From Arenimonas oryziterrae DSM 21050 = YC6267 (GTDB lineage: Bacteria; Pseudomonadota; Gammaproteobacteria; Xanthomonadales; Xanthomonadaceae), in the NCBI RefSeq assembly GCF_000420545.1, contig NZ_ATVD01000004.1, forward strand, positions 149,177 to 213,176: 64,000 nt of DNA, written 5' to 3'. The notes beneath the pieces were generated by a model, which made no database searches, was not told the origin of the DNA, and saw only the letters and a list, made by a program, of their open reading frames with translations. How positions within the stretch are numbered: the stretch's first letter is position 1; every line of letters begins with the position of its first letter. The translations under genes were made by a program, and so were the position numbers. This document shows positions 1 through 9,344 of the stretch, one piece after another.

Positions 1-1
1 C

Positions 2-733
2 GCGCGCCTGAGCGTGCCGGTGCGCGAACGCGAGGAGAACGAACGCGGCGACTGGGAGATCGTCGACGGCCTCGGCACCGCATATGCCGCTGCGAGCGGC
101 AAGCCCTGGCGTTCGCTGCCGCCGCCGCGCGCGATGATCGCGGCCGGGCTGGCCCGCGGCGACAGCGGCCTGAGCATCGAGGATCTGGAGAATGCGCCGC
201 ATGGGCTGGATCTGGGCCCCTTGCGTCCCACGCTGCTGACGCGTCTTGAAACCGCCAGCGGATGCATCGAGTGCGCACCTGCCCTGTTTCTGCAGGCGCT
301 CGCCGAATTCGGCGCGGAGCAAGCAACATCAGCGCAGACGAACACGCTGCAACTGATTGGCCGTCGCGATATCCGCAGCAACAATTCCTGGATGCACAAC
401 GCGCCGCGCCTGGTGAAGGGAAAAGCGCGGCATCAGCTGTTCATCCATCCCGACGATGCCCGCGAACGCCGGCTCGACGACGGTGCGCGTGTGCGCGTGC
501 GCTCGCGCATCGGCGAGGTCGTGACCGAGATCGAAGTCAATGCCGACATGATGCCGGGCGTCGTCTGCCTGCCACACGGCTTCGGCCATCGCGCGGCCGA
601 CAGCCGACTGCAGCGCGCCTCGCAACTGGCCGGCGAAAGCTACAACGACCTCAGCGATCCCGAAGCGCTCGACGGCCCCTCAGGCAATGCGGCGCTCAAC
701 GGCTTGCCGGTGTGGGTCGAGGCCCTGGCCTAG
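2..733 (+). CDS. Molybdopterin-dependent oxidoreductase, C-terminal part (5' truncated by window edge)
   Basis: The frame is open to the left edge of the window, so only the last 243 residues are present. The C-terminal ~130 residues look like a molybdopterin dinucleotide-binding domain (Molydop_binding fold): a run of IGRRDIRSNNSWMHN, then FIHPDDA, then VCLPHGFGH, which are typical cofactor-contacting segments of formate dehydrogenase/nitrate reductase-type enzymes of the DMSO reductase family. The catalytic domain and any Fe-S motif lie outside the window, so the substrate cannot be named. It ends 12 bp before the convergent stop of the next gene. Confidence 0.8.
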   Translation, partial: ARLSVPVREREENERGDWEIVDGLGTAYAAASGKPWRSLPPPRAMIAAGLARGDSGLSIEDLENAPHGLDLGPLRPTLLTRLETASGCIECAPALFLQALAEFGAEQATSAQTNTLQLIGRRDIRSNNSWMHNAPRLVKGKARHQLFIHPDDARERRLDDGARVRVRSRIGEVVTEIEVNADMMPGVVCLPHGFGHRAADSRLQRASQLAGESYNDLSDPEALDGPSGNAALNGLPVWVEALA

Positions 734-745
734 GCCGAGACCGTT

Positions 746-1765
746 TCAACCTCGCATCTTGAGCACGACCTTGCCTTTCGCGCGTCCGGCTTCGAGATAA
801 TCGAACGCCGCAAGGCCCTGTTCGAAATCGAAGACGCGATCGACGACGGGATGCACCGTACCGAGTTCGACCATGGCCGCGATATGCGCCAGCTGCGCAC
901 CGCTCGATTCGGTGAGATAGCGAAAATAGCGCGCTTGCTTGCGGTTCGCCGCGGCATAGACCTTGCGCGCCATCCAGCGCATCGCCAGCTTCACCACGAA
1001 GCTGCCGGCAAAGCGCGCCGCCATCTCGCGATCCGGCGGACCGGCGACGCTGACGACGGCGCCCCCGGACTTGAGCAGCTCGAAGGCCTCCAGCGTGTGC
1101 GCGCCGCCGAGCGTGTCGAACACCACGTCGTAGATCGCGCCGCGCGCACGCAGGTCGTCGCGGTCGTAGCAGATCACGCGATCGGCCCCCAAGGCCTGTA
1201 CCCACTCGGCATTGCGCGAACTGGTCGTGGTCTCGACGATCATGCCGAGCGCCTTGGCATACTGGATCGCAAAACTGCCCAGGCCGCCGGAACCGGCGTG
1301 GATCAGGATCCGTTCGCCCGCGTGCACCTGCGCGCGGTCGACCAAGCCCTGCACGGTCGTCAAGGCGACCAGGGGCAAGGACGCCGCACCGATCGCGTCG
1401 ATATTCGCCGGCCGGTGAGCAACGAATCGTTCGGGTTGCACGCTGTATTCGGCGAACGCACCGAGCGTGTCGCGACTCGCGCGCACGAACACCGGATCGC
1501 CGACACGGAACGCCGTGACGCCGGCGCCGACGGCATCGACAATGCCGCTGGCATCGAAGCCGATGCTCACCGGGAACGACAGCGGCTGAACACGACGCAG
1601 GGCGCCGTGCACGAGTTTGTAGTCGATGGGATTGAGGCTGGCGGCCTGCACGCGCAAGCGCAGCTCACCGGGCCCGGGGACCGGACGGGGAATCGTTGCC
1701 AGGCTCAGCGCGTCTTTGGTCGGCCCATAGGCCGTCGCTTGCCACGCGCGCATGGTCTCGCTCAT
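746..1765 (-). CDS. NAD(P)-dependent quinone oxidoreductase / zinc-less MDR alcohol dehydrogenase
   Basis: 339 residues if translation starts at the ATG giving MSETMRAWQ; an open frame continues upstream but without the family's N-terminus. Medium-chain dehydrogenase/reductase fold: N-terminal GroES-like domain with LNPIDYK and PVSIGFDASGIV, then a Rossmann domain with the nucleotide-binding segment HAGSGGLGSFAIQ. The cysteine/histidine pattern for structural zinc is not seen, which fits the quinone oxidoreductase (QOR-like) branch reducing enones or quinones with NADPH. Monocistronic as far as can be seen: the gene upstream (slyD) lies 101 bp away on the same strand. Confidence 0.85.
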   Translation of the reverse strand: MSETMRAWQATAYGPTKDALSLATIPRPVPGPGELRLRVQAASLNPIDYKLVHGALRRVQPLSFPVSIGFDASGIVDAVGAGVTAFRVGDPVFVRASRDTLGAFAEYSVQPERFVAHRPANIDAIGAASLPLVALTTVQGLVDRAQVHAGERILIHAGSGGLGSFAIQYAKALGMIVETTTSSRNAEWVQALGADRVICYDRDDLRARGAIYDVVFDTLGGAHTLEAFELLKSGGAVVSVAGPPDREMAARFAGSFVVKLAMRWMARKVYAAANRKQARYFRYLTESSGAQLAHIAAMVELGTVHPVVDRVFDFEQGLAAFDYLEAGRAKGKVVLKMRG

Positions 1766-1866
1766 GGAATCCCCCCAGGAACCTTCCCCGGGGGCGATTC
1801 TGTCATTTTCCGGCGCGAGGCATCGGATACCGGCGGCAGCCACAGGGGCCGCCGCCCGGTGACGGC

Positions 1867-2349
1867 TTAGTGGTGATGGCCGCCGGCGCCGTGCGCATGG
1901 CCATGGGTCAGCTCTTCCAGGCTGGCGTCACGCACTTCGGTCACTTCGATGGCGAAATGCAGGGTCTGGCCGGCGAGCGGATGGTTGCCGTCGACGGTGA
2001 CATCGTCGCCCTCGATCTTGGCGATCGATACCGACAGCGGGCCCTGCGGCGTCTGCGCCTGGAATTCCATGCCGACTTCCAGCGTGTCGACGCCCTGGAA
2101 CGCGGCGCGCGGCACGACATTGATCAGCATCGGATTAGGCTGGCCGTAACCGTCTTCCGGCGCGACGACGACATTGAAGGTATCGCCGACCTGGCGACCG
2201 GCCATTTCCTTTTCCAGGCCCGGCACGATGTTGCCCGCGCCATGCAGGTAGGTCAGCGGCGAACGACCTGCGGAGGAATCGACCACCTCGCCCGCGTCAT
2301 TGGTGAGGGTGTAATGGAACGACGCGACGGTGCGCTCGGCGATCTGCAT
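1867..2349 (-). CDS. slyD: FKBP-type peptidyl-prolyl cis-trans isomerase SlyD
   Basis: 160 residues. The start is set at MQIAERTVASF because AAGGA lies six bases upstream and this is where SlyD proteins begin. The FKBP domain is split by the inserted chaperone (IF) domain (about residues 70-125), as expected for SlyD. The tail GHAHGAGGHHH is a short histidine-rich nickel-binding tail, much shorter than in E. coli. Cytoplasmic proline isomerase and folding helper, in enterobacteria also a nickel donor for hydrogenase maturation; that role is not implied here because no hydrogenase genes are near. Confidence 0.93.
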   Translation of the reverse strand: MQIAERTVASFHYTLTNDAGEVVDSSAGRSPLTYLHGAGNIVPGLEKEMAGRQVGDTFNVVVAPEDGYGQPNPMLINVVPRAAFQGVDTLEVGMEFQAQTPQGPLSVSIAKIEGDDVTVDGNHPLAGQTLHFAIEVTEVRDASLEELTHGHAHGAGGHHH

Positions 2350-2440
2350 GGGGGGTCCTTGGCGGATAAGTAAGAGAGAAAACGTGGTGGGCCGCAGCCC
2401 AGCGGCCATTATAAACCAGGCCGCCGCCCGGTCCGACCCC

Positions 2441-2845
2441 TCAGTTTCCGCCGAAGCGCAGCCAGCGCTCGGCCTCGTTCACGCTGCTGAATACGCGGGC
2501 ATTGAAGCCGCTCTCCATCGCGAAAATCTCGCCATGCTCCATCAGCGGCACATGCGCCATCACCGGCTCGACGAAGGCGACCTGCACCGACTCCATGCCC
2601 GAGCCCTGCATGTTCTTCACCAGCTCGGCGATCTGCTCGGGCGGCATCGGCGTGCCACCGAGCTCGTCGACGACGAGCACCCGCGTCGCGCGTCGCGTGA
2701 GGCATTCGACGGCGATCTCGCGCCAATACGCCAGCGTAATCTCGAGCGAATCCTCGGGACCGGAGACGACGGCATACAGATAATTCGGGCGCTGCTCGAA
2801 GTGCAGGCGATAGGGCGACTCGGGGGCGTCGTCGGTCTGGCTCAT
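2441..2845 (-). CDS. SpoIIAA-like / STAS-type hypothetical protein
   Basis: 134 residues from MSQTDDAPESPYRLHF; the long upstream open frame is antisense to the divergent reductase gene and is not used. The pattern of an N-terminal strand (YLYAVVSGPEDSLEITLAYW), a helix and then ATRVLVVDEL resembles the SpoIIAA-like/STAS fold found in many uncharacterised cytosolic proteins. No catalytic motif is visible and no serine in the usual phosphorylation position can be assigned. It diverges from the ferredoxin reductase gene across 150 bp. Confidence 0.7.
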   Translation of the reverse strand: MSQTDDAPESPYRLHFEQRPNYLYAVVSGPEDSLEITLAYWREIAVECLTRRATRVLVVDELGGTPMPPEQIAELVKNMQGSGMESVQVAFVEPVMAHVPLMEHGEIFAMESGFNARVFSSVNEAERWLRFGGN

Positions 2846-2995
2846 GCGCACAGTATATCGGCCGCTCCCCGCCAGCCCCAGCCGCCGCGGTGCGAAAACT
2901 GAGCTCCGGATCGTCGCGACGGCTTCGCGAGGCCGCTCGCGAATGAGACAATGGCGGCCGGGATGCTGTCCGCGTCCGTCTTCCTGAAATCCTCC

Positions 2996-3790
2996 ATGTC
3001 CGCTGCCTTCATCACCGAAACCGTGCTCGATGTCCGCCACTGGACCGAGGACTACTTCAGTTTCACCACCACGCGCGACGACGGCTTCCGTTTCGAGAAC
3101 GGCCAGTTCGTCATGATCGGCCTCGAAGTCGAGCAGGCCGACGGGTCGCGCAAGCCGCTGATGCGCGCGTACTCGATCGCGAGCGCGAACTGGGAAGAAC
3201 AGCTGGAGTTTTTCTCGATCAAGGTCCCGAACGGTCCGCTGACCTCGCGCCTGCAGCACATCCGGCCCGGTGACACTGTCCTACTGAGCCGCAAGCCCAC
3301 CGGCACCCTGCTCATCAGCGACCTGTTGCCTGGCCGCACGCTGTACCTGCTCGCGACAGGCACTGGCCTGGCGCCGTTCCTGAGCGTGATCAAGGACCCG
3401 GAAACCTACGAGCGCTTCGAGCATGTCGTGCTCACGCACGGCGTGCGTAGCGCGAAAGATCTGGCGTATGCGGACTACTTCCGCAACGAACTGCCGCACC
3501 ACGAATTCCTCGGCGAGGAAATCGCCCGCAAGCTGCACTACTACCCGGCTGTCAGCCGCGAAGCACATGCACACCAGGGCCGCCTCACCGATCTGATGGA
3601 TAGTGGCCGCATGGCCAGCGACCTCGGTCTGCCGCCGCTGAATCCCGAAACGGATCGCGCCATGATCTGCGGCGGGCCGCAAATGCTCGCCGATTTCCGC
3701 CGCATCCTCGACGAACGTGGCTTCACTGCCGCGCCGCGCATCGGCACGCCGGGGCATTACGTGTTCGAACGGGCTTTCGTCGAAAAATAA
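2996..3790 (+). CDS. fpr: Ferredoxin--NADP(+) reductase
   Basis: 264 residues from MSAAFITETVLDV; this start fits the Fpr family length, and the 45 bp upstream in frame look non-coding. FAD-binding barrel with RAYSIAS (FAD contact) and GPLTSRLQ, then the NADP domain with LLATGTGLAPFLSVI and the C-terminal MICGGPQML. Ends in HYVFERAFVEK, the aromatic C-terminal stretch of bacterial Fpr. Transfers electrons between NADPH and ferredoxin or flavodoxin, often under oxidative stress; the convergent neighbour encodes a glutathione peroxidase, which fits a stress theme but does not prove it. Confidence 0.92.
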   Translation: MSAAFITETVLDVRHWTEDYFSFTTTRDDGFRFENGQFVMIGLEVEQADGSRKPLMRAYSIASANWEEQLEFFSIKVPNGPLTSRLQHIRPGDTVLLSRKPTGTLLISDLLPGRTLYLLATGTGLAPFLSVIKDPETYERFEHVVLTHGVRSAKDLAYADYFRNELPHHEFLGEEIARKLHYYPAVSREAHAHQGRLTDLMDSGRMASDLGLPPLNPETDRAMICGGPQMLADFRRILDERGFTAAPRIGTPGHYVFERAFVEK

Positions 3791-3802
3791 TCCGTCGCGG
3801 AA

Positions 3803-4282
3803 TCAAAGCACCGCGGCGAGATCCTTCTCGATCTTCTCGGGCGTGTCGGTCGGCGCGTAGCGCTTGATGACCTTGCCATGCTTGTCGATCAGGAATTTCG
3901 AGAAATTCCACTTGATGCCTTCGATGCCCATCAGGCCCGGCTTCTCTTTCTTGAGCCATTTCCACAAAGGATGCGCGCCCGCGCCATTGACGTCGACTTT
4001 CGCGTAGAGCGGAAAGCTCACGTCATACGTCAGCGAACAGAAGGTCTTGATCTCTTCCTCGTCGCCCGGCTCCTGATGACCGAACTGATCGCAGGGGAAA
4101 CCGAGCACGACCAGCCCCTGGTCCTGATATTTCTGCCAGAGTTTTTCCAGGCCGGTGTACTGCGGGGTGAAACCACACTTGGAGGCGGTGTTCACGACGA
4201 GCATGGCCTTGCCCTTGTAGTCGGCGAGCGACTGCTCGTCGCCATCGATGGTCTTGGCGGTGAATTCGTAGGCGGTGGTCAT
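3803..4282 (-). CDS. Glutathione peroxidase (cysteine type)
   Basis: 159 residues starting at MTTAYEFTAKTIDG. The active-site segment is NTASKCGFTPQY with cysteine, not selenocysteine, as the peroxidatic residue, followed by LGFPCDQFGHQEPG (the resolving-Cys/Gln motif FPCNQF in altered form) and WNFSKFLIDKHG near the C-terminus. Thiol peroxidase reducing hydroperoxides, probably via thioredoxin or glutathione (BtuE/Gpx type). Tail to tail with fpr (12 bp apart). Confidence 0.92.
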   Translation of the reverse strand: MTTAYEFTAKTIDGDEQSLADYKGKAMLVVNTASKCGFTPQYTGLEKLWQKYQDQGLVVLGFPCDQFGHQEPGDEEEIKTFCSLTYDVSFPLYAKVDVNGAGAHPLWKWLKKEKPGLMGIEGIKWNFSKFLIDKHGKVIKRYAPTDTPEKIEKDLAAVL

Positions 4283-4332
4283 GACGGGCTCCGGGGTCCA
4301 GGCGACCGGCCCATGTTCCGGCGAAACCGGAG

Positions 4333-4356
4333 CGAAAGAAAGCCCCGCGAGGGGCC
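4333..4356 (-). terminator. Rho-independent terminator of the DUF2652 gene
   Basis: On the minus strand a GCCCC/GGGGC stem with a TCGC loop (4342-4355) is followed directly by TTTCTTTC. It lies just after the stop at 4365 and before the glutathione peroxidase start. Confidence 0.7.
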
Positions 4357-4364
4357 GCGCCGGC

Positions 4365-4985
4365 TCAGCCCGGAAACGGCGGATCCGCGCGTACCGGCAA
4401 TTCGGTCGGCGCCAGCACGCGCAGAACGAGCTCGCCCACGCCCTCGAAGATTTCTCCGTGCTCCGCACCCACCATCCGTGCGTCGGGCCAGGCGCGAACG
4501 ATCTGATCGGTCAGCAGCACGTATTCGCGGCCGGAGACGTGGTTCTTCATCAGGCGATGCACCAGGATTACCGGCTCGCCGGCGAGTTCCTCGAATTGCC
4601 GGACCTGCTTGATGGCGATTTCGCCGGCATGCACGAACGCTTTCAGCCGCAGACCGCCGACGTTCGCGCAGGCGCTGCAGTCGCAGTTCGACCGGGCGAC
4701 CTCGATGCGACCCAGGCAGACAGCAAAGGCTTCGAACAGCACATGCAACTGGGCGAGCACGTCGTGCACGACCGGTCGTGGCTCGCCGTCGATCTCGCGA
4801 TACAGGAAGGCCGCATCACCCTCGAGCTTGTTTAGCACCAGCGGATGCTCGGCACGATCGATCATCGCCTCGAGCAGTTCGCTGATGATCTGCTCGGCAT
4901 GCAGCAGGCTCACCTCGCGCTTGACGATGAAATCGGTATACCCGCTGATGTCGACGATGACCAGGACGGCTTGGGCAAGGCGCAT
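4365..4985 (-). CDS. DUF2652 family protein (class III cyclase-like fold)
   Basis: 206 residues. Begins AQAVLVIVDISGYTDFIVKRE, the VDISGYT motif of DUF2652 and of class III adenylate/guanylate cyclase-like domains, followed by LLEAMIDRAEHPLVLNKLEGDAAFLY, the second acidic signature of the same fold. The metal-binding aspartates of true cyclases are only partly matched, so catalytic activity is unproven. A cluster CDCSAC in the middle could bind metal. Starts 32 bp downstream of dctA on the same strand, so it may be co-transcribed. A terminator follows the stop. Confidence 0.75.
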   Translation of the reverse strand: MRLAQAVLVIVDISGYTDFIVKREVSLLHAEQIISELLEAMIDRAEHPLVLNKLEGDAAFLYREIDGEPRPVVHDVLAQLHVLFEAFAVCLGRIEVARSNCDCSACANVGGLRLKAFVHAGEIAIKQVRQFEELAGEPVILVHRLMKNHVSGREYVLLTDQIVRAWPDARMVGAEHGEIFEGVGELVLRVLAPTELPVRADPPFPG

Positions 4986-5017
4986 ATCGACTCCGTTAAG
5001 CGGTCAGTGACGCGGCG

Positions 5018-6289
5018 TCAGGCGGCGGTCGGGCCGGCATCGAGCGCCACGCGCATTTTCGCGTCGTCGCGCATGCCTTCCCACTTCGACACCACCAGCG
5101 TGGCGACGCCGTTGCCGATGACATTGGTGATCGCGCGCGCCTCGGACATGAAGCGGTCCACACCCAGGATCAGGGCGACGCCTTCGACGGGCACCTTGCC
5201 ATGCAGGGCCGTCAATGTCGCGGCCAAGGTGATAAAGCCCGAGCCGGTCACGCCCGCGGCACCCTTGGAGGTCAGCAGCAACACACCCAGCAACAGCAAC
5301 TGGTCCGACAGGCCCAGCGGAACGTCAGTCGCCTGGGCGATGAACACCGCCGCCATGGTCAGATAGATGCAGGTGCCGTCGAGATTGAACGAATAGCCGG
5401 TCGGAACGATCAGGCCGACGGCGGCGCGGTCGCAGCCCAGCTCTTCGAGCCGCTCGATCATGCGCGGCAAGGCCGATTCCGACGAGGACGTGCCCAGCAC
5501 CAGCAGCAGTTCCGCGCGGATGTAGCGCAGGAATTTCCACAGCGAAAACCCCGACAGGTGCGCGACGGCGGCCAGCACCACGAACACGAACAGCGCACAG
5601 GTCGCATACACAGCCAGCAGCAGCCAGCCCAGCGACACCAGGGTGCCGATGCCGTACTTGCCGACGGTGAACGCCATCGCGCCGAAGGCACCGATCGGCG
5701 CGAAACGCATGATCAGGTGCACGACGCCGAAGAACACCGTGCCGAGCTGGTCGAGCCCGTCGAGCACCTTGCGCCCGACCTGGCCGCTCTGGGTGAGCGC
5801 GATGCCGAACAACAGCGCCACGAGCAGCACCTGCAGCAGATTGCCGTCGGTGAACGCGGACACGAAGCTGTGCGGAATGATGTCCATCAGGAAAGGCACG
5901 ACACCGCTCTCGGCCGCCTTGTGCTGGTAGTCGGCGAGCTTGGTCGCGTCGATCGTGTGCGGATTGACATGCATGCCGTCGCCGGGCCGCACCAGATTCA
6001 CCACAACCAGACCCAGGGCCAGGGCGAGCGTGGTCATGATCTCGAAGTAGATCAGCGCCTTCACGCCGATGCGGCCGACGTGCTTGAGGTCGCCCATCTT
6101 GGCCATGCCGACCACGACGGTGAGGAAGATCACCGGGCCGATGACCATCTTCACGAGGGCGATGAAGGCCTTGCCCAGGGGTTCGAGCTGCTCGCCGAGC
6201 TTGGGGTCGACGACGCCGAGCACGATGCCGATCGCGATCGCGACCAGCACCTGCAGGTAAAGCGATTTCCACCATCCGCTGCGCATCAT
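5018..6289 (-). CDS. dctA: C4-dicarboxylate transport protein DctA
   Basis: 423 residues, starting at the [13 protein letters not shown] pair of ATGs preceded by GAGGGC. Glutamate-type (DAACS family) symporter fold with eight membrane helices and two re-entrant hairpins. The diagnostic segments are [11 protein letters not shown] (hairpin 1), [18 protein letters not shown] (helix 7) and [18 protein letters not shown] (helix 8), which match DctA rather than GltP. Imports succinate, fumarate and malate with protons or sodium across the inner membrane. No DctBD regulators are adjacent. Confidence 0.93.
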   Translation of the reverse strand: MMRSGWWKSLYLQVLVAIAIGIVLGVVDPKLGEQLEPLGKAFIALVKMVIGPVIFLTVVVGMAKMGDLKHVGRIGVKALIYFEIMTTLALALGLVVVNLVRPGDGMHVNPHTIDATKLADYQHKAAESGVVPFLMDIIPHSFVSAFTDGNLLQVLLVALLFGIALTQSGQVGRKVLDGLDQLGTVFFGVVHLIMRFAPIGAFGAMAFTVGKYGIGTLVSLGWLLLAVYATCALFVFVVLAAVAHLSGFSLWKFLRYIRAELLLVLGTSSSESALPRMIERLEELGCDRAAVGLIVPTGYSFNLDGTCIYLTMAAVFIAQATDVPLGLSDQLLLLGVLLLTSKGAAGVTGSGFITLAATLTALHGKVPVEGVALILGVDRFMSEARAITNVIGNGVATLVVSKWEGMRDDAKMRVALDAGPTAA

Positions 6290-6351
6290 CGCCCTCCCCG
6301 GCTGACATCCGAGCGTAGCCCAAGGGCGGCACCGGCGAACAGCGCGCAAAG

Positions 6352-6384
6352 AAAAAGCCCCGGTCGTTGCCGACCGGGGCTTTC
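6352..6384 (-). terminator. Rho-independent terminator of the cold-shock gene
   Basis: A perfect 13-bp stem (6354-6366 with 6371-6383, sequence core GCCCCGGTCG) closes a 4-base loop. On the minus strand it ends in GCTTTTTCTTTG, so it serves the cold-shock gene 21 bp upstream. It has few Ts on the plus strand. Confidence 0.9.
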
Positions 6385-6404
6385 AATTCGCGAGTGCGAC
6401 TGGC

Positions 6405-6614
6405 TTAGACGATCTGAACCGCGTCAGCCTGCAGACCCTTCTGGCCCTTCACGACGGTGAAGGTGACCTTCTGGCCTTCCTGGAGCGACTTGAAGCCGCT
6501 GCCCTGGATAGAACGGAAGTGAACGAAGAGGTCCTCACCGCTTTCCGGGGTGATGAAGCCGAAGCCCTTGGCGTCATTGAACCACTTCACGGTACCACTC
6601 TGACGATCCGACAT
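6405..6614 (-). CDS. Cold-shock protein (CspA family)
   Basis: 69 residues from [14 protein letters not shown], with AAGGAG eight bases upstream. Single cold-shock OB domain: RNP1 is KGFGFITP and RNP2 is DLFVHF. Cytoplasmic RNA/DNA chaperone that melts mRNA structure. It stands alone between its own terminator and a roughly 300-bp leader/intergenic region. Confidence 0.95.
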   Translation of the reverse strand: MSDRQSGTVKWFNDAKGFGFITPESGEDLFVHFRSIQGSGFKSLQEGQKVTFTVVKGQKGLQADAVQIV

Positions 6615-6920
6615 TTGAAACTCCTTGAAACATTGAATTATCAAGACCCGGAACATCCGGAATCGAGACTGTAGTTGCAGGGAGCAAGCGGGCTAAGCGA
6701 TGTAGCGGATCGTTGGATCTACCGCACCGGGCCACGATTCACTGTGACCCTGGCAAACACAGTGGGCGCACCATACACGCATTCCACGGGGAAAGCGAGC
6801 CAAAGCTAAATGGGGGTTCAGCGGCTACCTGAACAGCCCTTCCACCCCGTACGGTGCCGGTCTGGACGCCAGACCGGCCGGCCCTGCCCCAAGGCAGACA
6901 GCCGGACGGCCCCGCGAAAC
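6615..6920 (-). promoter_or_regulatory. Leader and promoter region of the cold-shock gene; 3' flank of the TonB receptor
   Basis: No gene fits here. On the minus strand TTAGCC (6691-6696) and TACAGT (6668-6673) are 17 bases apart and make a plausible -35/-10 pair, giving a leader of about 45 bases. Upstream sits a dyad CACTGTG/CACAGTG (6740-6746 and 6758-6764). At 6856-6878 a 10-bp perfect hairpin (GCCGGTCTGG arms, loop ACG) lies about 40 bp past the receptor stop; it lacks a T-run, so it may be a 3'-end stabiliser rather than a terminator. Confidence 0.4.
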
Positions 6921-9185
6921 TCAGAACGAGGTCTTGTACTCCAGACCGACGATGCGCGGCTCGTTCACAAAGCCCGTCAGGTTGTTGAAGTCGATGCCGC
7001 CGACCACAGTTTCACGGTTGTTAATGTTGCGGCCGTAAATCGCGACTTCCTGGCGACCATCCGCCCAGTTGTAGCCGATGCGCAGACCGCCTTCGACTAG
7101 CGGCTTGCCGGTGAACTCGATCGAGTCGTACAGGAAAAACTCGACTTCGCCGCGATACGCCCAGTCGGTATAGAAATACAGCTCGCCGTCGCCCATCGGA
7201 ATGCCGTAACGCGCGGTCAGGTTGTAGATGTGCTTGGGCGCCTGCGGCAGACGATTGCCGTCGATCGAGTACGTGCCCGGCACGGCACCGGCCGGATCGA
7301 CCACGGTGCAACCGCCGCCACAGCCCTGCACGGCGAGCGTCGGGTCCTTGATCTTGGTGTCGTTGAGGCTGGCACCGAAGGTCACGAGCAGGTCGGGCGT
7401 CAGGTAGGCCTCGAAATCGAGCTCGTAGCCATGACCTTCGACGCGACGGGCGTTGATGAGGCGATTGAAGTTGGCGCCGCCACCGACCGCGGTGAGCTGC
7501 TGGTTGTTGACGGTGTAGTCGAACACGCCCAGCGAGACGCGCGCACGGTTGTCCCAGAAGTCGGTCTTGATGCCGAGTTCGCGGGACAGCACGGTCTCCG
7601 AATCGGCCGTCGAGATCGTGTCGCCGAACAGCAGGCGACCCTGGATGCTCGGTGCGCGGAAACCGTTGGCCAGGCGCGCATAGAAATTGGTGCGGTCGTT
7701 GACCGCCCAGGTCGCGCTGATGTCCCAGCTCACATCCGAGTCGCTGGTCTGCGTGGCCAGGCGACCGATGAACACCGGCGAGAATGGCGGCGCGATCAGG
7801 CGGTCGGCGGTGAAGTCCTTCTCGTCCTTGGTGTAACGGATGCCGCCGCGCAGCTTGAGCGCATCGTTGACGTCGTAGTCGCCGGACAGGTAGATCGCCC
7901 AGGCCTTGGTCGACTGGCGCTGCTGCGCGAAGCCGTTGAGGCTGCCGCCGGCCAGCGTGTCGTAGTTGAGACTGTCGACAGTGAAGTCTTCATCGAAGTA
8001 GTACAGGCCGCCCTGCCAGTCGAACCGTCCCCAGTCGTTCGACTGCAGGCGGAATTCCTGGGTGAACTGGCGGTGCGACGGCAGACCGTCGGCGGATTCG
8101 GCCGTGAACGGAATGAAGCCCGGTCCCGACGGGGGCGCGAACACCGCGCGATAGCCGCCATCGATGTCGCCGCGACTCAGCGTGTCCACGCTTTCATAGC
8201 CGGTGATCGAGAACAGGCTGACCTTGCCGAAATTCCAGGTCAGGCGCGCATTGCCGCCGATCTGGTCGAGGTTCTGGAAATTCTGGCCATCGATGGAGAC
8301 CTGGTCACGCTCGAAACCCGCGACCAGATCATTGGTGCCAGGCCGGATGATGTTGGCGCGGAACAGCCGGGCGGTGCCGTTGAGATGGCGCTTGTGCACA
8401 TTGAGCAGGGCTTCGAAACCGTCGCTCGGTGCGATCAGCAGCTGGAAGCGCGCGGCGTATTCCTTGTAGCCCTCCAGCGCGTCGTTCTCGCCGGTGAAGG
8501 TGTTGTCGACCCAGTTGCCCCGCCGCTGGTACAGACCCGAGAACCGCGCCGACACCGTTGGCGAGAACGCGCCACCGACGGCGCCCTCAATATTGGTCGT
8601 GCCGTAGCTGCCGTAGGAAATGCGGCCGTAGCCACCGAATTCCTGACTGGGGCGCACCGACTCGAACTTCACTACGCCGGCCGGCGAGTTGCGGCCGAAC
8701 AAGGTGCCCTGCGGACCACGCAACAGTTCGACCTGATCGACGTCGAACACCGGGAAGCCCTTGAGGATCGGGTTCTCCTGCACGACGTCGTCGTACACCA
8801 GCGACACCGGCTGCGAGGCATTGAGATCGAAATCGGTATTGCCCAGGCCGCGGATGTAGAAGCGCGGGAACGCGCGACCGAACGAGGATTCGATGTTCAG
8901 GCTGGGCAGGCGGCCGGACAGGAAACGCACGTCTTCGCCACCGGACTTGATCACGTCCAGCTTCTCGCCGCTGACCACGGTGATCGACACGGGCACCTTC
9001 TGGATATTCTCGATGCGGCGCTCGGCGCTCACTTCGATCGTGCCCAGGGTCGTGGGGTCTTTTTCCTTGGCGGCCTCGGTCGTTTCCTGGGCGAAAGCAC
9101 AGGTCGCCGGCATCGCCAGGGCGATGGCCAGGGCCAGAGTCTGCGGACGAAGTCGGATGGAAGTCGGAAGCGTTGCTGCGGCCAT
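6921..9185 (-). CDS. TonB-dependent outer-membrane receptor
   Basis: 754 residues. Signal peptide (cleavage near ATCAFAQ), then a TonB-box-like TIEVSAERR, a plug domain with VPVSITVVSG, FYIRGLGNTDF and VELLRGPQGTLFGRNSPAG, and a 22-strand type barrel ending in YKTSF with the terminal phenylalanine needed for insertion. The plug/barrel layout is that of the broad family annotated in Xanthomonads for sugars, siderophores or other substrates; the ligand cannot be deduced, and no transporter or regulator for iron or sugars is adjacent. Preceded by an A+T-rich promoter block. Confidence 0.93.
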   Translation of the reverse strand: MAAATLPTSIRLRPQTLALAIALAMPATCAFAQETTEAAKEKDPTTLGTIEVSAERRIENIQKVPVSITVVSGEKLDVIKSGGEDVRFLSGRLPSLNIESSFGRAFPRFYIRGLGNTDFDLNASQPVSLVYDDVVQENPILKGFPVFDVDQVELLRGPQGTLFGRNSPAGVVKFESVRPSQEFGGYGRISYGSYGTTNIEGAVGGAFSPTVSARFSGLYQRRGNWVDNTFTGENDALEGYKEYAARFQLLIAPSDGFEALLNVHKRHLNGTARLFRANIIRPGTNDLVAGFERDQVSIDGQNFQNLDQIGGNARLTWNFGKVSLFSITGYESVDTLSRGDIDGGYRAVFAPPSGPGFIPFTAESADGLPSHRQFTQEFRLQSNDWGRFDWQGGLYYFDEDFTVDSLNYDTLAGGSLNGFAQQRQSTKAWAIYLSGDYDVNDALKLRGGIRYTKDEKDFTADRLIAPPFSPVFIGRLATQTSDSDVSWDISATWAVNDRTNFYARLANGFRAPSIQGRLLFGDTISTADSETVLSRELGIKTDFWDNRARVSLGVFDYTVNNQQLTAVGGGANFNRLINARRVEGHGYELDFEAYLTPDLLVTFGASLNDTKIKDPTLAVQGCGGGCTVVDPAGAVPGTYSIDGNRLPQAPKHIYNLTARYGIPMGDGELYFYTDWAYRGEVEFFLYDSIEFTGKPLVEGGLRIGYNWADGRQEVAIYGRNINNRETVVGGIDFNNLTGFVNEPRIVGLEYKTSF

Positions 9186-9344
9186 GCCTGTGCCCCTTTG
9201 AGTGAGATGAGCAGTTCATCGCTCGGCCCGAAGCGCAGTCGGGCCAATGAACGACGACGCAGCAGGATTCTAGGGTCGGGAGGTACCGTACGGAAAGCGA
9301 AAATCGAGGCACGCGCGCGCGGACCGCACGAAAGAGCGCGCAAT

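Noticed and set aside
3803..4282. Selenocysteine glutathione peroxidase
   Set aside because: The active-site codon encodes cysteine, not an in-frame TGA.
6856..6878. Intrinsic terminator after the TonB receptor
   Set aside because: The stem is perfect but is not followed by a T-run on either strand; kept only as a 3' hairpin.
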